Below, piece by piece: positions 26,663-35,349 of a stretch of DNA of 64,000 nt. The notes below the pieces were generated by a model that saw only the letters and a list, made by a program, of their open reading frames with translations, was not told where the DNA came from and searched no databases. Made by a program: the position numbers and the translations under genes. Within the stretch, counting starts at the first letter, position 1. Each line of letters starts with the position of its first letter. Source of the DNA: Rhodobacterales bacterium HKCCE2091 (lineage in GTDB: Bacteria > Pseudomonadota > Alphaproteobacteria > Rhodobacterales > Rhodobacteraceae); the NCBI GenBank assembly GCA_015689685.1, contig WVSL01000018.1, positions 1-64,000 on the forward strand, in the 5' to 3' direction.

Positions 26663-27601
26663 ATGACCCGCATCACAGTGGTCGGCAGCTTCGCCGTGGG
26701 GCTGACCATCCGCACAGACACAATGCCGGTCTTCGGCGAAACCATCCTCGGCCGCGACTTCGACTTCGGGCCGGGCGGCAAGGGGTCGAACCAGGCGGTC
26801 GCGGTGGCGCGGCTCGGTGCCGATTCCGCGCTGGTGACCTGCCTCGGCCAGGATGCGCTGGCGTCGGTGGCGATCGACCTCTACGCCGAGGAAGGCGTCG
26901 ACACGACGCATGTTCACCAGCGCACGGAGCGCGCGACCGGCGCGGGCCTGATCGTGCTGAACGCCGAGGGGCAGAACTTCATCATCCTCGACATGGGCGC
27001 GAACGAACTGATGGACGCGGCGTTCGTCGACACCGCCGCCGACCGCATCGCCGCCAGCGACATCGTGATGTCCGTGCTGGAAATCCCGACCGCGGCCGCG
27101 GAACGCGCCATGACGCTCGGCCGGCAGGCGGGCGCGCAGACGATCCTGAACCCGGCCCCGGCCCGCGCCGTGCCCGACAGCCTGTTCGCGAACGTCGATT
27201 ACCTGACGCCCAACGAAAGCGAGCTGCGCATCCTGCTGGGCCTGAAGCCCGACGATCCCTCCGGCACCCGCGATCTCGCCCGCGCGCTCCGGACGCGGGG
27301 CGTGGGCACCGTGATCGTCACGATGGGTGAGAACGGGGCGCTGGTGCTGAACGACGACAACGACACCGTGGTGCCGACCCGGCGCGTGGGCGTCGTCGAC
27401 ACGACCGGAGCGGGGGATGCCTTCAACGCGGGCTTCGCGGTCGCGCTCGGCGACGGCAAGCCGCTTCTGGATGCCGTCGCCTGGGGTGCAGCGGCGGGGG
27501 CGCAGGCCTGCACCCGGCTCGGCGTGGTGCCGTCGCTCGGAACAAGGGAAGAGGTCGAGGCGATGCTCGCCGCCGGCCGCAACATCGGAGAACATGCATG
27601 A
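26663..27601 (+). CDS. rbsK: Ribokinase
   Basis: 312-residue PfkB-family sugar kinase. GGKGSNQ at 38-44 is the sugar-binding motif; DTTGAGDAF at 246-254 holds the catalytic Asp252 and anion hole; NPAPA and TPNESE are also typical of ribokinases. It phosphorylates D-ribose to ribose 5-phosphate with ATP in the cytoplasm. It overlaps rbsD by 4 bp. A related pentose or deoxyribose is possible, but neighbouring rbsD supports ribose. Confidence 0.87.
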   Translation: MTRITVVGSFAVGLTIRTDTMPVFGETILGRDFDFGPGGKGSNQAVAVARLGADSALVTCLGQDALASVAIDLYAEEGVDTTHVHQRTERATGAGLIVLNAEGQNFIILDMGANELMDAAFVDTAADRIAASDIVMSVLEIPTAAAERAMTLGRQAGAQTILNPAPARAVPDSLFANVDYLTPNESELRILLGLKPDDPSGTRDLARALRTRGVGTVIVTMGENGALVLNDDNDTVVPTRRVGVVDTTGAGDAFNAGFAVALGDGKPLLDAVAWGAAAGAQACTRLGVVPSLGTREEVEAMLAAGRNIGEHA

Positions 27602-28053
27602 AACGCGGCGCAATCCTGAACGCGGAGCTGAACCAGGCCATTGCCGAGATGGGGCATGGCGACCTGATGATCGTCTGCGACGCGGGCTTCCCGATCCCAT
27701 CGGATTGCTGGCGGATCGACCTCGCGATCACGAAGGACTTGCCGGACCTCAAGACCGTGCTCGGCCTGATCGCGGGCGATTTCATCGCCGAGAAGGTGGG
27801 CTATGCCGACACGCTTCCGAACCACAACCCGGAGCTCGAGAAGACCGTGAAGGGCCTGTTCCCGGACGCGGAGGCCAGCATGCACGCCCACGAGACGATC
27901 CTGGGCGAGATGGCGGCCTCGGCCAAGGTGATCGTGCGCACCGGCGCCTTCGATCCCTGGGGCAACATCCTGCTCTGGTCCGGTGTCGACGTGCCGAAAT
28001 GGTTCGACAAGCCGGGTGTCGTGGCGCCCGACTACTACGCCGACAAGCTCTGA
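27598..28053 (+). CDS. rbsD: D-ribose pyranase / RbsD-FucU mutarotase
   Basis: 151-residue RbsD/FucU family protein. GHGD at 19-22 carries the His20 equivalent to the catalytic His of E. coli RbsD; DAGFPIP and the C-terminal WGNILLWSGV segment match. It interconverts pyranose and furanose forms so that ribokinase receives the furanose. The ATGA overlap with rbsK implies coupled translation. The FucU subgroup is the alternative, but rbsK next door favours ribose. Confidence 0.85.
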   Translation: MKRGAILNAELNQAIAEMGHGDLMIVCDAGFPIPSDCWRIDLAITKDLPDLKTVLGLIAGDFIAEKVGYADTLPNHNPELEKTVKGLFPDAEASMHAHETILGEMAASAKVIVRTGAFDPWGNILLWSGVDVPKWFDKPGVVAPDYYADKL

Positions 28054-28057
28054 GCCG

Positions 28058-28891
28058 ATGGCGGACCGCATCTTCGACTGGGGCGCGCGGCCGGCGGAGC
28101 GGCTGGCGACCGTCGCCTCGCTGAAGGCGGCGAAGGGGCGGTACGGGGCCTTCGCGCAGGTCACCGCCGACACGGCCGAAACCGCCGCCGCCGCCGAGGC
28201 CGCGGGGGTCGAGATGGTGGTCTGCCGCGCGCGGAACGTGACGGCGGTCCGGCAGGGGTCGTCCCACGTCTTCGTCACCGCGGCGCTCGGCTTCGCCGAG
28301 GCGATCAGCGCCGACGAGGTCCTCCGCACCGCCCTGACCGCTCTGACCGACGGCGCGGACGCGGTCATCACCGCGCGCAGGCTCGACCTGGTGGAGATGC
28401 TGGCAGCCGAGGAGGTTCCGGTGATGGGTCATCTCGGATTCGTCCCGCGCAAGTCGACGCATGTGGGCCGGGTCCGCACGGTCGGGCGCACCCCCGACGA
28501 GGCCGAGGCGCTCTGGCACCGTTTCCGCCGTCTGGAAGACGCGGGCGCCTTCGCGGTGGAATGCGAGCTGATCGTCGCGCCACTGATGACGGAGATCAGC
28601 CGCCGCAGCGGACTCGTCACCGTCTCGCTCGGATCCGGGCCCGGGGCCGAGGTGCAGTTCCTGTTCACCGAGGACATCTGCGGCGAAAGCGCCCGCCTGC
28701 CGCGCCATGCCCGCGCCTGGGCCGATCTCGCGGCGATGCAGGCGAAGATGGACGCGATGCGCCGCGAGGCGCTCGGACGGTTCCGCGGCGAGGTCGAGGC
28801 GCGGAGCTTTCCGGCGCCGGGCGAGATGTCCGACCTGCCGGAAGCCCAGATCGCGGCGATCCGGCAGCGGCTCGACGAGGCGGGGGTCTGA
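28058..28891 (+). CDS. PanB-like protein in the ribose-type operon
   Basis: 277-residue TIM-barrel protein resembling ketopantoate hydroxymethyltransferase: AEAAGVEMVV, PVMGHLGFVPRKS (121-133), GAFAVECELI, VSLGSGPGAEVQFLFTEDICG. It shares length, GHxGxxP position (124-130) and the FLFTEDICG-type block with the PanB-like protein of the inositol-type operon. The DSLGM metal motif of PanB reads RARNV, so the classical reaction is unlikely. It is the last gene of the operon, 4 bp after rbsD. The role is unknown; co-occurrence with sugar catabolism suggests a shared aldol-type or isomerase step. Confidence 0.65.
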   Translation: MADRIFDWGARPAERLATVASLKAAKGRYGAFAQVTADTAETAAAAEAAGVEMVVCRARNVTAVRQGSSHVFVTAALGFAEAISADEVLRTALTALTDGADAVITARRLDLVEMLAAEEVPVMGHLGFVPRKSTHVGRVRTVGRTPDEAEALWHRFRRLEDAGAFAVECELIVAPLMTEISRRSGLVTVSLGSGPGAEVQFLFTEDICGESARLPRHARAWADLAAMQAKMDAMRREALGRFRGEVEARSFPAPGEMSDLPEAQIAAIRQRLDEAGV

Positions 28892-29026
28892 AACGCCGAC
28901 CGTTCCGGGGCGGTGGACAGGTCGCATAGACGCGTCACGGCGGACCGGCATGACTTCCGGGATCGAGGCCGCCACGGGCGAGCAGCGCCGGCACACCGAT
29001 CCCAGTGCGTCGGGTGATCCCGATCC

Positions 29027-31471
29027 CTATTCGTCCCCTTCCCGGGGGCTATCATCCGCGACCGTCGCTTCCAGCTTCGAGATCCGCGCCTCGGTGATGC
29101 CGACCGCGTTCGGGACGTCGGTGTCGGACCAGTCCCGTTCCAGCGCCGCGTCGAGCGGGAACGCGTTGGCGCCTTTCAGCCCGCCGAGTTCCGACCAACC
29201 GACCGGCACCGCCACCGGTGCGCCGGGGCGGGCGCGGAGGGAGAAGGGGGCGATGGCCGTCGCGCCGCGTTCGTTCCTCAGCCAGTCGACGAAGATCCGG
29301 CCGGTTCGCTTCTTCTTCGACATGGTGGCGGTGAACCGTTCCGGCTCCGTGTCGGCGAGGTGGGTCGCGAAGACGCGGGCATAGAGCTTCACCGTGTCCC
29401 ACCCCGCCGTCCGCCGCAGCGGGACGACGACGTGGACGCCCTTGCCGCCCGTCACCAGCGGCCACGACGGCAGGTCGAGCGCCGCCAGCCGGTCGCGGAT
29501 GTCCACCGCTGCGGACACGACGGCGTCGAAGCCGAGATCCTCGTCGGGGTCGAGGTCGAACACCATCCGGTCGGGGCGCTCCAGGCGGTCCGTCCGCGAC
29601 CCCCAGATGTGGAACTCCAGCGTTCCCATCTGGGCCGCGCCGACGAGACCGGCGGCGCTGTCGATCGTCATGTAGTCGGCGGTGTCGCCATCGGATTCGG
29701 TGATCCCGACCGTCTTGACCGCGTCGGGGAATCCCTTGCCCGCGTGCTTCTGGAAGAACCGCTCGCCCTCCAGCCCCTCGGGCAGCCGCAGGAGCGACAC
29801 CGGCCGGTCGGCGGCGGTCTGAAGAATGCGGTCGGCCATCGCCTCGTAGTATTCCGCCACCTGACGCTTGGTGATCTTCGCGTCGGGATAGACCATGCGG
29901 CCGGGGTGGCTGACGCCGATACCGGCGATCTCGATACGGTCGTCCGCCATCCTGTCCCCCTCGATCCTGACGGTGCGGGCGGGCTTGTCCTCCCGCAGGC
30001 CGACGAAGACGGCGTGGCGCAGCCGGCCGTCGGCGGTCATCTCCGCGTAGCGTATCTCGGCCACGAGCTTCGGGGTGATCCATTTCACGCCGCGCGCCTC
30101 GTCATCCGGCACTTCGGCGGGCGGGGTCTTGCGGGACAGGGGCGCCATCGCCGCGCGCAACTCCTCCATCGTCTCGCCGTCGAAGCCGGTGCCGATCTTG
30201 CCGACATAGACCATCCCGTCCGCGCCCTCCGCGCCGAGCGCGAGGGAGGCGAAGGGGCGGCCGCGCTTGTCACTCTTCTGCCAGCCGAGGATCACGAACT
30301 CGTCCCGCCGTTCGCACTTCACCTTCAGCCAGGCCCGGCTGCGGCGGCCGCGATAGGGCGCGTCGATGCGCTTGGAGATGATGCCTTCGCCCCCGGCGCC
30401 GCAGATCGTGCCGAGCGCCACGCCGGCGTCGCCGGGGATGACCGGCGAAAGCTCCACCAGCCCGAGCGGCGGGGCGGGGCGGAGCACGCTTTCGAGGACC
30501 TCCCGCCGCTCCGACAGCGGTTTCGCGGTCAGGTCCGTGCCGTCGAGGTTCAGGAGGTCGAAGGCGTAGTATCGGAACGGCCCGCCCGCCTTGATCGCCT
30601 TCTGCAGGTCGGAAAAGCCCTGCAACCCAGCCCCGGCCACGATCTCCCCGTCGATCAGCGCGGAGTTGCAGTCGAGCGGGGCGAAGCCGGGCAGGAGCGT
30701 TTCGAATCGGTCGGTCCAGTCGTGGCCGTTGCGGGTGAAGATCCGCGGCCCGCCCTTGCCGAGCGCGACGAGCCCCCGGTAGCCGTCGAACTTGACCTCG
30801 TGCCACCAGCCATCGCCCTCCGGGACCTCGTCCTCCAGCGTCGCGAGCTGCGCGGCGCGGAACTTCGGCCGGGATCCGTCGTGGTCCGACGGCACCGGCG
30901 CGGCGTCCTTCCCGATCTCGGCCAGCGTGCGGTTCGTCGCGGCGCTGCGGGTATAGCGCGCGACCGGGTCGCGGCGGCCCGCGGCCTCGTCCTCCTCCTT
31001 CATCAGAAGCCAGTTTTCCCGGCCCTTGTCGCCCGGCTTGCGCCCCTGCATCCGCACCAGGTGCCAGCCGCCGGTCAGCCGCTGGCCATGCAGGCGGAAG
31101 AGCAGGTGACCCTTCTTCAGCCCCTTTTCGACCGGGTCGACAGGCTGCCAGTGGCCGATGTCGAACAGCATCACGGTCCCGGCGCCGTAATTGCCTTCGG
31201 GGATCGTGCCCTCGAAGCCGAGGTAGCTCAGCGGGTGGTCCTCTGTCCGGACCGCGAGGCGCTTGTCGTCGGGCCGGAGGGACGGGCCGCGGGTCACGGC
31301 CCAACTCAGCAGCACGCCATCCCATTCCAGCCGCAGGTCGAAATGGGTCCGGGTCGCGTCGTGCTTCTGCACCGAGTAGCGCAGGGCGAGGTCGGAGGGC
31401 CGCCCGGTGTCGCGCGGCTCAGGCGTGGCGTCGAAGTCGCGCCGTTCGAGGTATCGGTCGAGCCGCCCCAC
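29027..31471 (-). CDS. ligD: Non-homologous end-joining DNA ligase LigD (PE-ligase-polymerase)
   Basis: 814-residue multifunctional NHEJ enzyme. Domain order: 3'-phosphoesterase (about 1-165; H37, HFDLRLEWDG, DHPLSY), ATP-dependent ligase (about 205-500; nucleotidyl motif EVKFDGYR with K227), and AEP-type polymerase/primase (about 545-814; HPGRMVYPD, VFDLDPDEDL). With Ku it repairs double-strand breaks, adding nucleotides and sealing ends. It starts 4 bp after the ku stop, so the two are one operon. All three domains look intact. Confidence 0.93.
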   Translation of the reverse strand: MGRLDRYLERRDFDATPEPRDTGRPSDLALRYSVQKHDATRTHFDLRLEWDGVLLSWAVTRGPSLRPDDKRLAVRTEDHPLSYLGFEGTIPEGNYGAGTVMLFDIGHWQPVDPVEKGLKKGHLLFRLHGQRLTGGWHLVRMQGRKPGDKGRENWLLMKEEDEAAGRRDPVARYTRSAATNRTLAEIGKDAAPVPSDHDGSRPKFRAAQLATLEDEVPEGDGWWHEVKFDGYRGLVALGKGGPRIFTRNGHDWTDRFETLLPGFAPLDCNSALIDGEIVAGAGLQGFSDLQKAIKAGGPFRYYAFDLLNLDGTDLTAKPLSERREVLESVLRPAPPLGLVELSPVIPGDAGVALGTICGAGGEGIISKRIDAPYRGRRSRAWLKVKCERRDEFVILGWQKSDKRGRPFASLALGAEGADGMVYVGKIGTGFDGETMEELRAAMAPLSRKTPPAEVPDDEARGVKWITPKLVAEIRYAEMTADGRLRHAVFVGLREDKPARTVRIEGDRMADDRIEIAGIGVSHPGRMVYPDAKITKRQVAEYYEAMADRILQTAADRPVSLLRLPEGLEGERFFQKHAGKGFPDAVKTVGITESDGDTADYMTIDSAAGLVGAAQMGTLEFHIWGSRTDRLERPDRMVFDLDPDEDLGFDAVVSAAVDIRDRLAALDLPSWPLVTGGKGVHVVVPLRRTAGWDTVKLYARVFATHLADTEPERFTATMSKKKRTGRIFVDWLRNERGATAIAPFSLRARPGAPVAVPVGWSELGGLKGANAFPLDAALERDWSDTDVPNAVGITEARISKLEATVADDSPREGDE

Positions 31472-31475
31472 GGGC

Positions 31476-32312
31476 TCAGGCCGACTTCTTCCGGGCCGAG
31501 CCGCGCCCGCGCTTGGCCCCGCCGTCCTTCTTCAGGCTTTCCTTCAGCGCCGACATCAGGTCGACCACGTTGTCGCCGCCCTTGCCGCCGCCATCCTCGG
31601 TGGTGGAGGCGCGGGGCGTCTTGCGGTTCTTGCGCTTGCGCTCGATCAGGTCGCGCAGGGCGGCAGCGTAGTTGTCCTCGAACGCCGAGGCGTCGAAGGG
31701 TTTCGTCTTGCGGTCGATCAGCTCGGTCGCGACGGACAAGAGATCCTCTTCCGCCGGGTCGTCCTCGATGGACGAGAACAACGGCTCGGCGCTGCGGATC
31801 TCGTCGGCGTAATGCAGGGTCTCCATCAGGAGCCCGTCGCCGCAGGGCCGCACCGCGCAGAGGTATTCCTTGCCGCGCATGGTCAACTGGCCGAGCCCGA
31901 CCTTGTCGGTCTGGCGCAGGGCGTCGCGGATGACGCGGTAGGCATCCTCGGCGAGGTCGTCGGTGGGCACGACGTAGTAGGGCCGGTCGTAGTAGAGCGG
32001 CGAGATCTCGCAGGCGCCGACGAACTGAACCAGTTCCAGGGTCTTCCTGGTCTCAAGCCGGATCGCGTCGATCTCGTCCGGTTCGAGCAGAAGGTACTCG
32101 TCGTCGTCGACCTCGTAGCCCTTCAGGATGTCCTCCTGCTTCACCGGGCCGATGCCGGGGACGGTTTTTTCGTACCGCACCTTCTTGCCGGACGGTCCGT
32201 GGATCTGCCGGAATGAAACGCGCGCGCCGGAGTCCTTGGCCGAGTGCACCTCGACCGGGATGGCGACGAGCGACAGGCGAAGCTGTCCTTTCCAGATTGC
32301 GCGGGATGCCAT
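31476..32312 (-). CDS. ku: Ku protein for NHEJ
   Basis: 278-residue bacterial Ku homodimer subunit. The start MASRAIWKGQLRLSLVAIPV is the canonical Ku opening, behind ccggagg; a longer upstream frame adds non-family sequence. The core (FRQIHGPSGKKVRYEKTVPG, YLLLEPDEIDAI, YYVVPTD) is followed by a Lys/Arg-rich C-terminal tail (KRGRGSARKKSA) that probably aids DNA binding. It binds broken ends and recruits LigD encoded just downstream. Confidence 0.93.
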   Translation of the reverse strand: MASRAIWKGQLRLSLVAIPVEVHSAKDSGARVSFRQIHGPSGKKVRYEKTVPGIGPVKQEDILKGYEVDDDEYLLLEPDEIDAIRLETRKTLELVQFVGACEISPLYYDRPYYVVPTDDLAEDAYRVIRDALRQTDKVGLGQLTMRGKEYLCAVRPCGDGLLMETLHYADEIRSAEPLFSSIEDDPAEEDLLSVATELIDRKTKPFDASAFEDNYAAALRDLIERKRKNRKTPRASTTEDGGGKGGDNVVDLMSALKESLKKDGGAKRGRGSARKKSA

Positions 32313-32574
32313 GAAACCTCCGGTTCTCGGGACGACAAACGCCGAACGCCCCGCCAAGGTTCCTGCCGGGTGGTGGTCGCCGGTGCCGCGCATCTTGTCC
32401 AGCATGAGGCGGATCGCTTCGCAATGTGCATCGGGCGTGTCGCGAAATGGGCGGGATCGCCAGAATCCCAACGGAAAGACAGGTATGGGGGCAGGGCGCG
32501 CCGTGTTAACTTCGATCCCGGCCCGACACCGTTCACCCGGTCGCCCGGGACCGCCTGTATCGAGAGTAAATGGT

Positions 32575-32727
32575 ATGAAGTTCGTCACGGATCATCCGTC
32601 GGATATCTGTATCCACCTGTTCGCGGTCGGCATCCTGCTGGCCGCGCTTCAGTCCGTCGGGTGGACCGCCGCCGATGTCCGGGACGCGGTGGCCTGGGTG
32701 TCGCCGGTGGCGGAGGCGCTGGACTAG
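32575..32727 (+). CDS. Small hypothetical protein (50 aa)
   Basis: 50 codons starting MKFVTDHPSDICIHLFAVGI and ending VSPVAEALD. One hydrophobic stretch (IHLFAVGILLAALQSVGW) could span the membrane. It lies divergent from ku and has no clear ribosome site beyond gagagtaa. No family is recognised; it may be chance open frame. Confidence 0.35.
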   Translation: MKFVTDHPSDICIHLFAVGILLAALQSVGWTAADVRDAVAWVSPVAEALD

Positions 32728-32847
32728 GCGCGCGGGGCGCAGTCATCACAAGCGCGTGCGGCGGTGCGCGGCGGCGGTGAAACCGCGCCGGATCGCGCTA
32801 TGATCGCTCACGACCGATCGCCGCAAACCGCACGGGGGGACCTGCCC

Positions 32848-33336
32848 ATGACCAGCCACCTGACAGACCGTCGCACGATGATGCTGACCGGCGCCGCGGC
32901 GCTCGTTTCGGCGGGCGCGGGCCTTTCCGTTCCCGCGCGGGCGCAGGGCCTCGCACCGACAGAGACCATGCGCGGCGGTGCCAACAACTACCGTCCGGGC
33001 GCGCCCATCGTGGACCGGATCGGCGGCGGCGGGTTCGTGATGTCGGGCACCGTTCGCCGGTCCGGGGACGGCGCGCCGCTCGACGGCATCCGCATCCAGA
33101 TCTGGGCGCACACGACCGAGGGCCACGAACGCGACCCCTGGAGCCACGGCGCGACGCTGACCGATGCCGCCGGGGTCTTCCGGCTGGAAATGCCGCAGAT
33201 CGTGCCTGCCTTCGGCCAGCCCCACGGCCATCTCGCCTATGACAGCGGCGCGTACCGTACGGTGTTCCTGCGCCCGGTGATGGCCAGTTCGCGCGACACC
33301 AGCCTGAGCGCGGATTTCGTGCTGCAGCCGGCCTGA
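32848..33336 (+). CDS. Exported intradiol-dioxygenase-fold protein
   Basis: 162 residues. A twin-arginine-like leader (DRRTMMLTGAAALVSAGAG, cleaved near ARA-Q) targets it to the periplasm. The body shows the beta-sandwich pattern of intradiol ring-cleavage dioxygenases (FVMSGTVRRSGDGAPLDGIRIQIW, DAAGVFRLEMP, PHGHLAY). The HxH pair matches the iron His ligands, but the spacing to the expected Tyr ligand is shortened and a Phe stands nearby, so activity is uncertain. It is 2 bp from the next membrane protein gene, suggesting joint function. Confidence 0.65.
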   Translation: MTSHLTDRRTMMLTGAAALVSAGAGLSVPARAQGLAPTETMRGGANNYRPGAPIVDRIGGGGFVMSGTVRRSGDGAPLDGIRIQIWAHTTEGHERDPWSHGATLTDAAGVFRLEMPQIVPAFGQPHGHLAYDSGAYRTVFLRPVMASSRDTSLSADFVLQPA

Positions 33337-33338
33337 GC

Positions 33339-33959
33339 TTGGCCGCCGCGCGGGCCTTCGCCGTCTGGGCGGCGGTCGCCGCGGTCGTCGCCGTGCCGAT
33401 GGCGCTGGCGGCGCAGAGCGAGTTCCTTCAATACCGGAATGCCGTCTACGTTGCCTCGGGTTTCGCCGGGATCGCGGCGATGGCGCTTCTGCTGGTGCAA
33501 CCGCTGCTGGCCGCTGGCGTGCTGCCGGGTGTGCCGGCGCGGCGCGGGCGGCGGCTTCACCGCTGGACCGGCGCGGCGCTTCTGCTGGCGGTCGCGCTCC
33601 ACGTCGCGGGGCTCTGGCTCACCAGCCCGCCCGACATGGTCGATGCGCTGACCTTCACCGCGCCCACGGCCTTCTCCGTCTTCGGGGTGGTCGCGATGTG
33701 GGCGCTGGTCGCGGCGGCGGCGGTCGCCGGGCTGCGGCGGCGGATGGCCCTTCGCCCCCGGACCTGGCGGTTGGCCCACACCGCGCTCGCGGTGGTGGTC
33801 GTGGGCGGAAGCGTGATCCACGCGCTGCTGATCGAGGGAACGATGGAGCCGTGGTCGAAGGTTGCGCTCTGCCTGGCGGTCTCGGGCGCGATGGTCGTGA
33901 CCGTGGTGAAGCTGCGGGCCTGGTCTGGCCTCGGGCGGCCTAGGCGCAACGCGTCCTAG
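33339..33959 (+). CDS. Ferric reductase-like transmembrane protein
   Basis: 206-residue membrane protein with about six helices, starting at a TTG 2 bp after the previous stop. His residues in RLHRWTGAALLLAVALHVAGLW and RLAHTALAVVVVGGSVIHALL are placed to bind heme, as in ferric reductase-like/YedZ domains. It may supply electrons to the exported partner upstream (inference). Its end overlaps the convergent gph gene by 4 bp. Confidence 0.7.
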   Translation: MAAARAFAVWAAVAAVVAVPMALAAQSEFLQYRNAVYVASGFAGIAAMALLLVQPLLAAGVLPGVPARRGRRLHRWTGAALLLAVALHVAGLWLTSPPDMVDALTFTAPTAFSVFGVVAMWALVAAAAVAGLRRRMALRPRTWRLAHTALAVVVVGGSVIHALLIEGTMEPWSKVALCLAVSGAMVVTVVKLRAWSGLGRPRRNAS

Positions 33960-34612
33960 GGTTGCCCGATCAACTGGCGCTCGACGAGGGCAGGGAGGTC
34001 GTCGAAACGGTCGAAGGCGGCGGCGTGCGGGATCCGGTCCGGTGGGGACTTGCGGTAGCCCTCGGTGAACAGGAGGAACGGCACGTCCGCGCGAACCGCG
34101 GTCTCCGCGTCCACTTCGCTGTCGCCGACATAAAGCATCGGTCCCGTCCCGAGAGCATCGAAAACGGCGTCGAGCGGGGTGGGGTCGGGCTTTCGCACCG
34201 GCAGGCTGTCGCCGCCGAGGACCGCCGCGAAGAACCGGTCGAGCCCGAGATGGGTCAGTACCGCGCGGCAGGGGGCGATCGGCTTGTTGGTGCAGACCCC
34301 GAGGATGTGGCCGCGCCGGGCGAGGTGCTCCAGCGCCGCGACGACACCGGGATAGGGCCGGGTCAGGTCCACCGCGCTGTCGTAGCGGGACAGGAAGGCG
34401 TCGAGCAGGCGGGCGTGAACGGCTTCGGGCAGGTCGCGGGCGCGGGACATGCGGGTAACGAAGACGGCCGAGCCGTTTCCGACGAAGGCGCGGGTTTCGT
34501 CCAGCGAGATCGGCGCCGCGCCTTCCGCCGCCAGAACCGCGTTGGCGACCACGCGGATGTCCGGCGCGCTGTCGATCAGCGTGCCGTCGAGGTCGAAGAC
34601 GATCCGCGCCAA
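33956..34612 (-). CDS. gph: Phosphoglycolate phosphatase (HAD family)
   Basis: 218-residue HAD hydrolase. Motif I is D7-L-D9-G-T; motif II lies in VCTNK, motif III around KPDPTPL, and motif IV is GDSEVDAETA. The helical cap (residues 15-85) fits the Gph/PGP subgroup. It removes phosphate from 2-phosphoglycolate; other small phosphates are possible. It follows rpe by 3 bp, a pairing often seen in proteobacteria. Confidence 0.85.
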   Translation of the reverse strand: MARIVFDLDGTLIDSAPDIRVVANAVLAAEGAAPISLDETRAFVGNGSAVFVTRMSRARDLPEAVHARLLDAFLSRYDSAVDLTRPYPGVVAALEHLARRGHILGVCTNKPIAPCRAVLTHLGLDRFFAAVLGGDSLPVRKPDPTPLDAVFDALGTGPMLYVGDSEVDAETAVRADVPFLLFTEGYRKSPPDRIPHAAAFDRFDDLPALVERQLIGQP

Positions 34613-34615
34613 GGC

Positions 34616-35299
34616 TCAGGCGGCGTCGGTGGCGGCGCGGATGGCGGCGATGTTGCTCCCGTAGACCTCGGGCACGTCGACCGAGCCGCCCCGGAACACC
34701 GCCGATCCGGCCACCAGCACGTCCGCGCCCGCGGCGACGACGCGCGGCGCGGTGTCGGGGTCGACGCCGCCATCGACCTCGATATGAACCTCGCGGTCGC
34801 CGATCATCTCGCGGAGCGCGCGGATCTTGCCGGTCATGTCGATGAACTTCTGCCCGCCGAAGCCGGGGTTCACGGTCATCACGCAGACCAGGTCGGCGAG
34901 GTCCAGGAGATGCGCGACCGCCTCGGCCGGGGTGCCGGGGTTGAGCGCGACGCCCGCCTTCATCCCCGCCCCGCGGATCGCCTGGAGCGTGCGGTGGATG
35001 TGCGGTCCGGCCTCGACATGGGCGGTCAGGATGTCGGCCCCGGCCTCGGCATAGGCGTCGATCGAGGGGTCGACCGGTGCGATCATCAGGTGGACGTCCA
35101 TCACCGTCGTCACGTGGCGGCGGAACGCCTTCACCGCCGGTGGGCCGAAGGTGAGGTTGGGGACGAAGTGGTTGTCCATCACGTCGACATGGACCCAATC
35201 CGCGCCTTGGTCTTCGATCGCGCGGATCTCGCGGCCGAAATCGGCGAAGTCGGCGGACAGGATCGACGGCGCGATCTTCACCCGGCGGTCGAACGTCAT
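34616..35299 (-). CDS. rpe: Ribulose-phosphate 3-epimerase
   Basis: 227-residue TIM-barrel epimerase. Diagnostic motifs are IAPSILSADFADFG, HVDVMDNHFVPNLTFGP (Asp and His metal ligands), DVHLMI, VMTVNPGFGGQ and EVDGGVDP. It interconverts ribulose 5-phosphate and xylulose 5-phosphate in the pentose phosphate and Calvin cycles. Ribosome site gaggaga. It forms a unit with gph. Confidence 0.95.
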   Translation of the reverse strand: MTFDRRVKIAPSILSADFADFGREIRAIEDQGADWVHVDVMDNHFVPNLTFGPPAVKAFRRHVTTVMDVHLMIAPVDPSIDAYAEAGADILTAHVEAGPHIHRTLQAIRGAGMKAGVALNPGTPAEAVAHLLDLADLVCVMTVNPGFGGQKFIDMTGKIRALREMIGDREVHIEVDGGVDPDTAPRVVAAGADVLVAGSAVFRGGSVDVPEVYGSNIAAIRAATDAA

Positions 35300-35349
35300 G
35301 CCTCGTCTCCTCGGTCGGCGGCGGATAACACGCGGCCCCCGATAGCGGG

